From contig JAJDEA010000139.1 of assembly GCA_029260035.1 (NCBI GenBank), forward strand, positions 1 through 33,787: a stretch of 33,787 nucleotides of DNA, written 5' to 3'. Shown here piece by piece: positions 1 through 7,790 of this stretch. The notes below the pieces were generated by a model. It was not told the DNA's origin. It did no database searches and worked only from the letters and a program-made list of their open reading frames with translations. Every line of letters begins with the position of its first letter. Within the stretch, counting starts at the first letter, position 1. The DNA is from Phycisphaerae bacterium (lineage in GTDB: Bacteria > Planctomycetota > Phycisphaerae > UBA1845). A program made the position numbers and the translations under genes.

Positions 1-567
1 ACGACACCGCAATCCATTGCAAATGAAAACCTTACGGTACTGGTAAGCGATCCATCAGCGCCATTCTTTGATTTTGGGATTTTGCCTATCGTTCACGTCG
101 CGGGTTGTGATATTATGCCCGGCGAAGCATATGAAATCCGAACTGAAACCAATTGTATTATTGCATTTTCAGGTCCGCCAATTGTAGTCACAACCGCACC
201 AATTCCTACTAACAGCCGTTGGTGGGCCGACGTCGTTGGCGTTTTTAGCAATTCAGGTGACGCGAGTACGACGCCACCCACGCCTGCAAATTCCTGGACG
301 CCGCCTGATGGAAGCACGAACGGCTTTGATGTGACGGCTATTCTTCGTGGCTTTCAGAAGATCGATGCGCCGCACGTTACCTGGACCGACCTCAATCCGG
401 AGATTCCCGATCAGGTTACGAATGGTAACGACGTACTGCGAGGCGTGAACGCATTTGCCTCGGGCACCGGTCGAGAGTTCTATCCGTTCAATGTGCCAAA
501 TGCCCCCGGCCCGCAAGGCCAAGGCCCATGCCCAACGCCGCCTCTTGAAGCGAACATCCCGCCGTAG
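1..567 (+). CDS. Secreted protein with planctomycete dockerin-like C-terminal domain (5' truncated by window edge)
   Basis: The reading frame is open from base 1 to the TAG at 565-567, so this is the C-terminal 188 residues of a longer protein; no start is visible. The sequence is clearly homologous, over its whole visible length, to the C-terminal ~230 residues of the astacin-like protease encoded on the opposite strand at 5446-7137. Shared blocks include FDFG, VHV-GGC/AGC, WADVVG, PPTP-NSW, NGFDVTA and VTNGNDVLR-VNAFA. The two NG(F/N)DV half-repeats, about 45 residues apart, resemble the duplicated calcium-binding halves of dockerin-like modules common in planctomycete extracellular proteins. 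That family link is inferred from the pattern. The missing N-terminus may or may not carry a protease domain. The protein is presumably extracellular. Confidence 0.7.
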   Translation, partial: TTPQSIANENLTVLVSDPSAPFFDFGILPIVHVAGCDIMPGEAYEIRTETNCIIAFSGPPIVVTTAPIPTNSRWWADVVGVFSNSGDASTTPPTPANSWTPPDGSTNGFDVTAILRGFQKIDAPHVTWTDLNPEIPDQVTNGNDVLRGVNAFASGTGREFYPFNVPNAPGPQGQGPCPTPPLEANIPP

Positions 568-605
568 GAAACTTGGATGGAGCGAGGTGCGTCAGCCTTG
601 CACGA

Positions 606-640
606 TGGTCCGCCCGCAACCGGCATTTCGGCAATGCGAA
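606..640. repeat. Direct repeat copy A flanking the zinc-ribbon membrane gene
   Basis: This 35-base stretch recurs at 1637-1672 in the same orientation with two substitutions and one inserted base. The shared core is CCGCAACCGGCA followed by CGGCAATGCGAA. Copy A lies between the left-edge gene and the ATG of the membrane protein. No role can be assigned. Confidence 0.6.
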
Positions 641-665
641 CAACACCGACAATTGCGATAGACGA

Positions 666-1565
666 ATGACGATCCGACGCTTGTTACACAATGTCGCGCT
701 CACCACATCCTGCATAGCCTTTTGCTTAATGGTGTTGGTTGGCGGCATGCGATTCTTTGGCATACCAGCACACTTTAATTACTCAGGGAAACATATGGGC
801 TTCAACGTGTACGGACAAGAGATTACGGCTTCGATCGACGCGACATCGCGCTGCAATCTTTGGCTGTACCTTCGCGATTCGACGCTTATTGGCATTTTGA
901 ATCTACCACTGGATCCACCGCGAGTCCTTTCCAATTCGCAGAGGACGTTTGGTCCAATCGAAGTCTCTATGTCCAATAAAAGGGTAAGAGGGGTTCTGCG
1001 GCACACGCGGAGCATCCGCGTTGACGCGCCGATATGGCTACCTTTCGCTTTGGTCGGACTGTATCCATTCTTTGCTTTTGTTCGCGGTCCAGTGAGGAGG
1101 AAGCGCCGCCGTCTTCGCGGGCAATGTGTTGAATGTGGATATAGTCTTTATGGACATCCTGACGAGTATTTCGAAAACCGAGGAGAACGGATTACGCAGG
1201 CAGCGCAGAACGATCTAGCCATCGGGCGAGGACGTACATTAACTTGGGCGATTCGAGGCGCCCTTTTCGGCGCACTATCACCAGCAGTTTGGTTCTTTTG
1301 CAGAATACTGTTTCCCGAAAGCAGCCTATTGCGAGAGAGTATTCCTATACGTACGTTCGTATTCCCAGCATTTTTCTTTCCATTCAATGGCGTTGTAGTA
1401 GCTTACATTGTCAACATCTTGTTAGTTAGCTTTGTATGTTCCGGGTTCAGCCACGTTGCAACGTATTTTAGGGCCCCTTCTGCTTTATCTTTGGAGTTGG
1501 CTCGCGAGCGCAAGAGTGAGTCGAACGACTCGGCATTTAGGTGCCCGGAGTGTGGCTCGCCCTGA
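666..1565 (+). CDS. Multi-spanning membrane protein with a CxxCGY...CPECG zinc ribbon apparently interrupted by transmembrane segments
   Basis: This encodes 299 residues of unknown function. I chose the ATG at 666 because it directly precedes the first hydrophobic segment; an in-frame start at 573 would add a non-conserved polar leader that includes direct repeat A. Predicted membrane segments are at about residues 7-32, 123-140, 192-215 and 228-268. After a basic stretch (RRKRRR) comes CVECGYSLYG (Cys154, Cys157), the first half of a zinc ribbon typical of planctomycete proteins. The matching second half, CPECGSP (Cys293, Cys296), is at the very C-terminus. In the usual planctomycete motif the two halves are only ~10-20 residues apart; here ~135 residues with membrane segments lie between. 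There is no obvious Shine-Dalgarno sequence. It is flanked by the short direct repeats at 606 and 1637, and its genomic neighbours give no functional hint. Confidence 0.6.
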   Translation: MTIRRLLHNVALTTSCIAFCLMVLVGGMRFFGIPAHFNYSGKHMGFNVYGQEITASIDATSRCNLWLYLRDSTLIGILNLPLDPPRVLSNSQRTFGPIEVSMSNKRVRGVLRHTRSIRVDAPIWLPFALVGLYPFFAFVRGPVRRKRRRLRGQCVECGYSLYGHPDEYFENRGERITQAAQNDLAIGRGRTLTWAIRGALFGALSPAVWFFCRILFPESSLLRESIPIRTFVFPAFFFPFNGVVVAYIVNILLVSFVCSGFSHVATYFRAPSALSLELARERKSESNDSAFRCPECGSP

Positions 1566-1636
1566 ATCGGTAGAACGGTGTTTCCCAGATGGGGTTGCCG
1601 ATTACTGGAATCGCAACTTAAATCCTGATTGGCTCG

Positions 1637-1672
1637 TGGTCCGTCCGCAACCGGCAATTCCGGCAATGCGAA
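1637..1672. repeat. Direct repeat copy B
   Basis: Second copy of the 35/36-base repeat at 606-640, in the same orientation. It lies 72 bases after the stop of the membrane protein gene. The pair brackets that gene, which could mean a duplicated spacer or the scar of an insertion. Confidence 0.6.
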
Positions 1673-1724
1673 GCAAATAAAAATGCTACAGAATCGCTCG
1701 CACTACACGGGGCCAAATCGAAGT

Positions 1725-1752
1725 TTGATCGCTTGCTGACTCTGCCTACAAT
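1725..1752 (+). promoter_or_regulatory. Candidate sigma70-type promoter of the larA-like gene
   Basis: TTGATC (1725-1730) is followed after 16 bases by TACAAT (1747-1752), a near-consensus pair. Transcription would begin near 1759. The 5' leader then contains a small GC hairpin, GCGGG-CGGT-CCCGC at 1777-1790, before the ATG at 1820. This is a pattern match only. Confidence 0.4.
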
Positions 1753-1819
1753 GCTGGGCATTCCAGGTTGAAATGAGCGGGCGGTCCCGCAGCTTTACGT
1801 TAGCCATCACGGTCATCGA

Positions 1820-3361
1820 ATGAACTACCTCACCTTAGCGGGCAACAACATCATCAACGCCAAATTGCCCGACGGTGCGGAAATTTTGTATGCACCGGAT
1901 GCTAAGCCGGGAATCCCCAGGCGAGACATTCCGCGTGCGGTGATGCAATCGTTTGAGAATCCGATCGGCATGCCTCCTCTTCGGGAGTTGGTGAGCGCCA
2001 AGTCCAAAATCCTGATCGCATTTGACGACAACTGTCAGCCATTCCCAGAAACCTCCAGGCCGGACATTCGTCAGCAGGCGATCGAAGCGTTGCTCTCAGC
2101 GCTGTTCGATTATGGCGTACAGAAGGCGAACGTCTATCTCATCTGTGCTGTCGCGCTTCATCGAAAGATGACCAAGAGCGAACTCATGCGCATGGTTGGG
2201 CCTCGGATCATGCGAGATTACTACCCGAATCAGCTGGGAAATTTCGATGCGGAGGATCGTGAGAATATCGCGGAGCTGGAACAGACGGAGGAAGGTGAGC
2301 CGGTACAGATATGCAAACGTGTGGTCGAGAGCGACCTTGTCGTTTACGTCGATACGGTTCAGATTCCCCTTAATGGTGGGCATAAATCGGTCGCAGTTGG
2401 ATTGGGCACTTATGATTCGATCGCCAGCCATCACTCGCCGAAAATGACAGAGAGTTGCCCTCATGTGATGCAGCCGGAGCATTCCAACATGCACGCGAGC
2501 ATCGAGCGGATCAGCCGGGTCGTGCAAAAACATGCTCAAATCATGGTTATGGAAGCAGCCATGAACAACGCGACGTATCCGTTTCATGTTCGATACCTGG
2601 GCAAGCCTCCTTCACGGTGCAACATTGCCGAGCGCATTCTTCGAGCCGCCACGCCTGCATTCATGGCCGTAACGCCGGAGCCGATCCGCAAGACTATCTT
2701 GCAGGGCGTCAAGTCAGCCTACCTGCCGACTGAGATCAACGCAGGCACGATCGACGGTGTTCATGCCAAAACATTGACATCAATGAAAGATCAGTTGGCT
2801 GTATCCGCAGATGGCCCTTACAGCACGTTGGTGTTCGGCTTGCCCGACTTAAGCCCTTATTCTGTCGGCGCGCGGATCAACCCCGTGCTCGTTGTCAGCG
2901 ATGTGTTGGGCTATATATTCAATTGGTTTTACCGCGAGCCTTTCCTGAAGAAGGGGGGCGTCGTTATTATTCTGAACCCGGTATTCGAAGTGTTTCATCC
3001 GCTCTATCACGTCGCGTACAAGAAGTTTTACGATGAAGTGCTGCCCGTGACGACGGACCCGGCTGCGATGCAACAACAATTTCAAGAGCAATTTGCGCGC
3101 GATCCGAACTTGGTTGATTGTTATCAAAACCGTTACGCCCACCATGGCTTTCATCCATTCACTGTTTGGTATTGGGCGACCTACGCGCTGCAGCATCTGT
3201 CGAAGGTTATTCTGGTTGGCCCCAAAGACGCATCCGTGGCGAAACGGCTTGGTGTTTCCTGGGAGAAGAATCTAGATCGAGCGTTGGCTGAGGCTTGCGA
3301 AATCACCGGTGACGACGACATCGTAGCCATGACTATTCCGCCGTTCTTTTATGTGCGGTAG
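1820..3361 (+). CDS. LarA-like (DUF2088) protein, putative nickel-pincer-nucleotide-dependent racemase/epimerase
   Basis: 513 residues resembling the lactate racemase LarA superfamily. LarA enzymes catalyse racemisation or epimerisation of 2-hydroxy acids through a covalently bound nickel-pincer nucleotide. N-terminal landmarks are AFDDNCQPFP (residues 67-76; LarA has a D-x-T/N-R-P segment here) and ALHRKMT (112-118), equivalent to the G-x-HRPMT loop. NGGHKS (185-190) follows, whose Lys189 fits the cofactor-anchoring lysine of LarA. A His pair lies at 204-205. The protein is longer than LarA (~425 residues), mainly in the C-terminal half (about 340-460), which is rich in aromatic residues. 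No larB, larC or larE cofactor-synthesis genes are nearby. The substrate is unknown and lactate should not be assumed. The ATG at 1820 has a poor Shine-Dalgarno but is the first in-frame start and follows a plausible promoter. Confidence 0.7.
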   Translation: MNYLTLAGNNIINAKLPDGAEILYAPDAKPGIPRRDIPRAVMQSFENPIGMPPLRELVSAKSKILIAFDDNCQPFPETSRPDIRQQAIEALLSALFDYGVQKANVYLICAVALHRKMTKSELMRMVGPRIMRDYYPNQLGNFDAEDRENIAELEQTEEGEPVQICKRVVESDLVVYVDTVQIPLNGGHKSVAVGLGTYDSIASHHSPKMTESCPHVMQPEHSNMHASIERISRVVQKHAQIMVMEAAMNNATYPFHVRYLGKPPSRCNIAERILRAATPAFMAVTPEPIRKTILQGVKSAYLPTEINAGTIDGVHAKTLTSMKDQLAVSADGPYSTLVFGLPDLSPYSVGARINPVLVVSDVLGYIFNWFYREPFLKKGGVVIILNPVFEVFHPLYHVAYKKFYDEVLPVTTDPAAMQQQFQEQFARDPNLVDCYQNRYAHHGFHPFTVWYWATYALQHLSKVILVGPKDASVAKRLGVSWEKNLDRALAEACEITGDDDIVAMTIPPFFYVR

Positions 3362-3402
3362 CGACGAATGCCAAGCACGTCACAGAGTGAAGAAGTTCAA
3401 GG

Positions 3403-3439
3403 CGGCTTTGCACAAGGGGCCAGTTCCGTCGCAAAGCCG
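3403..3439. repeat. Inverted repeat (9-bp perfect stem, 19-base loop)
   Basis: CGGCTTTGC at 3403-3411 pairs perfectly with GCAAAGCCG at 3431-3439. It begins 42 bases after the stop of the larA-like gene and lies 47 bases before a second, stronger hairpin. There is no T-run behind it, so it is not a standard intrinsic terminator. Confidence 0.5.
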
Positions 3440-3486
3440 TTAACTCGCCGACGAACTTAATAAAGGCAAGCGGGCTGCAAAAGGTG

Positions 3487-3529
3487 GCGATGCAGGCCTG
3501 AATGGCGTGAGCCATTCGACCTGCATCGC
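3487..3529. repeat. Long hairpin with GNRA-type tetraloop
   Basis: The outer stem is GCGATGCAGG (3487-3496) with CCTGCATCGC (3520-3529), ten perfect pairs. The inner stem is GAATGGC (3500-3506) with GCCATTC (3511-3517), seven perfect pairs. A small asymmetric internal loop separates them, and the apical loop is GTGA, which fits GNRA. As RNA this would be very stable. No U-tract follows. It could be a structured RNA element, a 3' stabiliser for the larA-like mRNA, or a REP-type palindrome. Confidence 0.6.
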
Positions 3530-3983
3530 TAGTGCCGGCGCGTCATACCGGCGAAGATTGGCGATCCCAAGCCGCAATACCCCTGCAGATGGCTTGCGAC
3601 TCGACGTCGAATACAACAGATTTTATCAAACAGCAGAAACCCCACTTCGTGTTGCGAATACTGCCCGGCAGTCACATCTATTCTATCCGTTCAGACGCAC
3701 TACTTATTCCCGTCCTGTCACAAAAACTGTAATGACTTGTAAGTAGGCTATGGCTGATTGAAGTTCTTTGGAGTTGGCAGATCGGTTAGGTTCAGATCGC
3801 GCTCTGATTGGTTATAGTATCTAAGAGAGGGCTTTTTCTGAGCTTATCTGAGCCGCATCATCGAACTTAGTTGTCTTGAGGATTAGTCCGAGCGCACATA
3901 GGCTCATTTTCTCGGGTTGGGAATCGAACGATCAATGAAACTATTGATCACGAGCGACCATTCCATACAGGAGGCGTTCAGCC

Positions 3984-5351
3984 ATGAAGCAAGCAGGAGC
4001 GGCGACAATTATCATTTTGATAGGCTGTGGTGCATTGGTGCCAAGTGCGCATGCGGGATCAAGATTCTCGCAAGGCCGAGTCGTAGCATCGACGCCGGCA
4101 ATTCTACCTCACCGCGAACGGGCGGGGGTCGTAAACCGACAGCTCGTTGACAGGTTGGACAATCTACTGCCAGGCTTGATGCGCGAGACCGGGATCGACT
4201 TTTGGCTTGTCATCAATCGCGAATATGCAGAGGATCCTGTTTATTTGACGCTTGTTTCGGAGCCGGTTTTTGCCGCCAGGCGGACGTCTATGCTTGCTTT
4301 CTTCGATAGAGGCCCGGAGAAAGGCGTCGAGCGCATCACGATCAGCCGATACCCTCAATCGCCAGGTTACACATCCGCTTGGCAGGGCGGTACATCGGAC
4401 TCTCAATGGTCGCGCTTAGCAGAGGTTATTGCAGACTGCAATCCCAGGCGGATCGGGATCAATGTTAGTGATAAGTGGGCATTTGCCGATGGGTTGTCTG
4501 CTGGCCTTCGCGTTCGCCTATCGCAAGCCCTCGACCCTGCTCTGCGAAGCAGAATCGTTGGTGCGGAAAAACTCTGTATTCGTTGGTTGGAATCCCGAAC
4601 AGCCCTTGAGCTTGAATCCTACCCGCAGGCGGTAGCTATTGCACGAAGTGTCATATCTGAGGCATTCTCCAACAAGGTCATCACGCCGGGCGTCACGACG
4701 ACCGAAGACGTTGCGTGGTACATTCGCCAGCGATTCGAAGACCTCCGCTTGGAGCCTTGGTTTCAGCCCTACGTCAACATTCAACGCCGAGGAATGGAGC
4801 GAAACCCGAACCTGCCAATCATTGGTATGAGCGGGATCATCCAGCGAGGCGATGTTCTACATACAGACGTCGGCATTCGATACCTTCGCCTTTGCACGGA
4901 CACTCAGGAGATGGCTTACGTCCTGCGCCTGGGTGAAAGTGACGTTCCAGCCGGGTTGATAAGAGCGTTCGCCGTTGGAAATCGCTGGCAGGACATACTG
5001 ACGAAACAATTCGCCGTCGGCAGGTCTGGCAACGCAGTTCTTGACGCCGCGATAAGAGCATCCAAGGAGCAAGGGATTGCTGCGAACATATACAGCCATC
5101 CTATAGGCTTCCATGGTCATGCAGCAGGGCCGACTATTGGCATGTGGGACAATCAGGGACCTACACCCGTCTATGGCGATTGGCTTCTACACGCCAACAC
5201 GGCTTATGCAATCGAGGGAAACGTGCTTGTGAATGTGGCGGAGTGGGGCAACCAGCCTGTTCAAATCAAACTGGAACAATCAGCATTGTTCGATGGAGAA
5301 AATGTCACCTATCTGGCAGGAAGACAGACGAACTGGCATGTGATACGATAG
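3984..5351 (+). CDS. Exported M24-family (Xaa-Pro aminopeptidase-like) metallopeptidase
   Basis: 455 residues. AGGAGG at 3969-3974 lies nine bases before the ATG, a strong start signal. The N-terminus is a signal peptide; LIGC (Cys15) is a possible lipobox, and AHA-G around residue 24 an alternative signal peptidase I site, so it may be a lipoprotein or periplasmic. Residues ~45-200 fit a creatinase-type N-terminal domain and ~210-440 the M24 pita-bread domain. Metal-ligand candidates are Asp295 (HTDVG), Asp306 (CTDTQ), a His in SHPIGFHGHAAG (372-382), Glu411 (AIEGN) and Glu431 (KLEQS), the expected D-D-H-E-E set. Such enzymes use two metal ions to remove an N-terminal residue preceding proline. 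The histidine block differs from the usual HGxGHxxG, so substrate specificity is uncertain. It appears monocistronic. Confidence 0.8.
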   Translation: MKQAGAATIIILIGCGALVPSAHAGSRFSQGRVVASTPAILPHRERAGVVNRQLVDRLDNLLPGLMRETGIDFWLVINREYAEDPVYLTLVSEPVFAARRTSMLAFFDRGPEKGVERITISRYPQSPGYTSAWQGGTSDSQWSRLAEVIADCNPRRIGINVSDKWAFADGLSAGLRVRLSQALDPALRSRIVGAEKLCIRWLESRTALELESYPQAVAIARSVISEAFSNKVITPGVTTTEDVAWYIRQRFEDLRLEPWFQPYVNIQRRGMERNPNLPIIGMSGIIQRGDVLHTDVGIRYLRLCTDTQEMAYVLRLGESDVPAGLIRAFAVGNRWQDILTKQFAVGRSGNAVLDAAIRASKEQGIAANIYSHPIGFHGHAAGPTIGMWDNQGPTPVYGDWLLHANTAYAIEGNVLVNVAEWGNQPVQIKLEQSALFDGENVTYLAGRQTNWHVIR

Positions 5352-5445
5352 CCGGGAGACCTGTATTCCTACGAGAGCGATTGGACTTTCAATATTGAAT
5401 GGGCTTAGTTCCGATCTTTGTGCCGTTGTGGGCATATTCTCACCC

Positions 5446-7137
5446 TTACGGTGCCATCGACGACTCTAAGGGCGGTGAGCCGCACAAGTTCGATGTTGTC
5501 ATGTCGCATATCGGACAGCCTGCGAGACCCACATCCGGGTGATCGGTTGCATAAAACTCACGACCCGTACCGACAGCAAACGCGTTGACCGCACGAAGTA
5601 CATCATTACCGTTAGTAACACGATCCGTAATGCTCGTCGAACCACCGTTTATGTCCGTCCAGGTCACATGAGGCTTGGTCATGTCCGCAGCGTCGGTCCC
5701 TCGCAAGACAGCCGTTACATCAAATCCATTCATCGTGCCATTGGGTGGCTCCCAACTGTTCGTGGGCGTTGGTGGCGTAGTGGTACCATTGCCTGAGACG
5801 CTGAACGAACCGACAACATCCGCCCAGAAGCGGTTATTGTTTGGAATACTCGTCGTGGCGACGACAAGCGGCGCCGAGAAACTCGTGCCATCTGTTGCTC
5901 GCACCTCGTAGGTTTCACCCGGTGCAATCAAACAGCCACCCACATGAACGACCGAGAGCGCGCCGAAGTCAAACATGGGTGGCGCGGCGTCACTTACCAG
6001 AAATGTCAAGTTCTCGCCTTGTACTGATGTGGGAGTTGTGCGGGGCGTACTGATAAACCACGCAGCACCCGAATCCACATGTGTGACGAGGTAAGCATGT
6101 GGTGTGCCGGCAAGCGTTGGGTCCGGTGTGAAGGAAATGTACTTGTTCTTGAGCGCTTCGTTAGGATAGCCTGTCGCCAAGAGCGGTGTTGATCCGCCAG
6201 CGCCATCGCAAATTATAGTTGTTTCGCACTCGTCCGGGACCCCATTTATGTTGCAATCTATGCTTGTTCCGCGAGATATGTCATGGCTGTCTTTGATGAA
6301 ATTGGTATTGCAGTCAGGGCCGGTGAAGCCGTAGACACTAGCCATGCCGCGCCCATCCCACTCTGAAAGATGAGTTCTTTGTCCTATCAGGTCTTGCCAT
6401 GCTTCGTTGGGAGGAAGGACGGTAATCACGGTGCAATTGCTGGGGCATGAACAAGCTGTGCCGGGAGGGCAGCATGTGGAAAATGAGCAATCCCCATAGT
6501 GCAGAACGGAATCGAAATCATAAGGGCCAACTTCTCCGCCACCAAAGGGTCGTTTGTTGAAGTTGCCAATCGCGCCGCTTTGGATGTTAGCCGTGTTAAT
6601 CTGAATGAAATCATCGCGATCGTCACGCGATTGTTCATGCCAGAAGGACAATGCATGACCGAGTTCATGAGCAATGATGTACCGCCACGACCAGCTCACC
6701 ATGTTGAGGTTTTGCCCTCCGCCAACCATCCCAACAAACGAACTGTTGCCGGTGCTACTTCGAATGTGAATGTAATTCGTATGCCCGGCTCGTGGGATGA
6801 AGAAAACATCTGCCCTGGCTTCCCACTCGGCCATGGCTGCCAAAGTGCGATTTTGGTTAATGGTCGAAACATTAGCGTCGAATTGGTATGGAACAATTCC
6901 TCCAGGCCAGGGATTGTTATGGAATGTTGCGCGTGACGTGAAAAAGTCATCGGGCACAATGATGTCACCTTCGATGAGCATGTGCCCTTCGGGGATCCCG
7001 TCATCTGTTGTCGTCAGCATTGCGACAGAGTCCGCGATGTTATTGCCGTTCTGAGCGACCCCAACGTTGACCAGAAAAATCAACGCAAGGATAAGTGCAT
7101 GTCCCGCTGTTACAACTATGTTTCCAGTCCGAAGCAT
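5446..7137 (-). CDS. Secreted astacin-type (M12A) zinc metalloprotease with Asp/Asn-rich repeat and dockerin-like C-terminus
   Basis: 563 residues. The signal peptide spans about residues 1-29 (hydrophobic 11-28, AQ cleavage). The catalytic domain starts near PWPGGIVPYQFD (76-87). The zinc site HELGHALSFWHEQ (157-169) gives ligands His157, His161 and His167 with catalytic Glu158, the astacin signature. The Met-turn block, SxMHYG in the family, reads SVLHYG (210-215): methionine is replaced by Leu212 while the following His and Tyr remain. A Cys-rich loop (217-235) follows. Residues ~275-305 hold two DCNxN...DxxD/PDEC acidic repeats of the kind found in planctomycete exported proteins. The last ~230 residues are paralogous to the left-edge protein (1-567). 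ATG at 7137; GGAG lies about 13 bases upstream, a loose fit. It probably degrades protein outside the cell, exported by Sec and perhaps the downstream secretion system. Confidence 0.85.
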   Translation of the reverse strand: MLRTGNIVVTAGHALILALIFLVNVGVAQNGNNIADSVAMLTTTDDGIPEGHMLIEGDIIVPDDFFTSRATFHNNPWPGGIVPYQFDANVSTINQNRTLAAMAEWEARADVFFIPRAGHTNYIHIRSSTGNSSFVGMVGGGQNLNMVSWSWRYIIAHELGHALSFWHEQSRDDRDDFIQINTANIQSGAIGNFNKRPFGGGEVGPYDFDSVLHYGDCSFSTCCPPGTACSCPSNCTVITVLPPNEAWQDLIGQRTHLSEWDGRGMASVYGFTGPDCNTNFIKDSHDISRGTSIDCNINGVPDECETTIICDGAGGSTPLLATGYPNEALKNKYISFTPDPTLAGTPHAYLVTHVDSGAAWFISTPRTTPTSVQGENLTFLVSDAAPPMFDFGALSVVHVGGCLIAPGETYEVRATDGTSFSAPLVVATTSIPNNNRFWADVVGSFSVSGNGTTTPPTPTNSWEPPNGTMNGFDVTAVLRGTDAADMTKPHVTWTDINGGSTSITDRVTNGNDVLRAVNAFAVGTGREFYATDHPDVGLAGCPICDMTTSNLCGSPPLESSMAP

Positions 7138-7482
7138 TGCAAAGAATCTCCAAGAGGATTTGGCTCACGTCCAATAATGGATGCAGCCTCCGCATTCCGG
7201 AATCAGTGGATCTGTAGGCTTTATTACCTTCTTGATGCGGGTTTATCTACAAGTACGAGGCTAGCAGAACGACGTCTCCCGTGTCAAAGGAAAAGCATGA
7301 ATTAGCTTCAATTAAGAACAAGATGATAGAATTCTGGGTTTCCAGCCTGCGAACAAAGCGGAGTTGATGGGTAAGGGGATGAACTGGCGGAGTTTATGAG
7401 AAAGAGGCTGTGACGAATTCAGCCTATTGGTCGAAGAAGTCTGCCGTGCGCCCGAACGTGTTTGGCCTAGATGTTTTTGAAC
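7138..7482. other. Spacer between the astacin-like gene and tRNA-Val
   Basis: No gene is supported. On the minus strand a perfect TTGACA (7282-7287) lies 18 bases before a weak TAGCCT (7258-7263). This could be the astacin gene promoter, with a leader of about 120 bases. Nothing else stands out. Confidence 0.3.
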
Positions 7483-7556
7483 TGGGCGATAAGGGACTTG
7501 AACCCCTGACTTCCTCCTTGTAAGGGAGGCGCTCTAGCCAACTGAGCTAATCGCCC
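7483..7556 (-). tRNA. tRNA-Val (anticodon UAC)
   Basis: The reverse complement folds as a complete cloverleaf of 74 bases. The acceptor is GGGCGAT with ATCGCCC and discriminator A. The D-arm contains GCTCAGTTGGCTAGAGC. The anticodon stem is CCTCC/GGAGG around loop CTTACAA, giving anticodon UAC. The T-arm is AGGGG-TTCAAGT-CCCTT. CCA is not encoded. A possible minus-strand promoter, TTGCCT-16-TAGAGT, lies just upstream, but the match is weak. Confidence 0.95.
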
Positions 7557-7790
7557 GCGTGGATGAAACTCTACCACGAAAACATCGTTAGGCAAGTCTT
7601 TGCGGGGCCGCGGAATTTAGGTTCCGAAGACTGGCGAGTCGTTTGTCTAGACAAGCTCTATTCTACTGTTGCGTTCGGATGCACTTTCTACTCGCGTTAT
7701 AGAGCGATTCGCCGTTACACTTTGATTGTTCGTTGCTATAGCCTAACAGCCGTCTATCGAGGAGGTTTTTTGTTGCGATTCGAGAGACTG

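Larger units (their letters stand above)
3362..3983. other. 622-base spacer with two consecutive inverted repeats, no convincing gene
   Basis: No reading frame here has protein-like composition or a ribosome binding site. The left part holds two inverted repeats (3403-3439 and 3487-3529), described separately. From 3530 to 3960 the sequence is AT-richer and probably holds the promoter of the downstream M24 gene; TATAGT lies around 3815 but without a clear -35 partner. Confidence 0.5.

Noticed and set aside
573..665. Upstream extension of the zinc-ribbon membrane protein to an in-frame ATG-type start at 573
   Set aside because: It would begin five bases after the previous stop and translate direct repeat A; the ATG at 666 directly before the first membrane segment is more natural.
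3507..3746. Short plus-strand frames in the spacer after the larA-like gene
   Set aside because: One begins inside the hairpin at 3487-3529; none has a Shine-Dalgarno site or conserved-looking protein.
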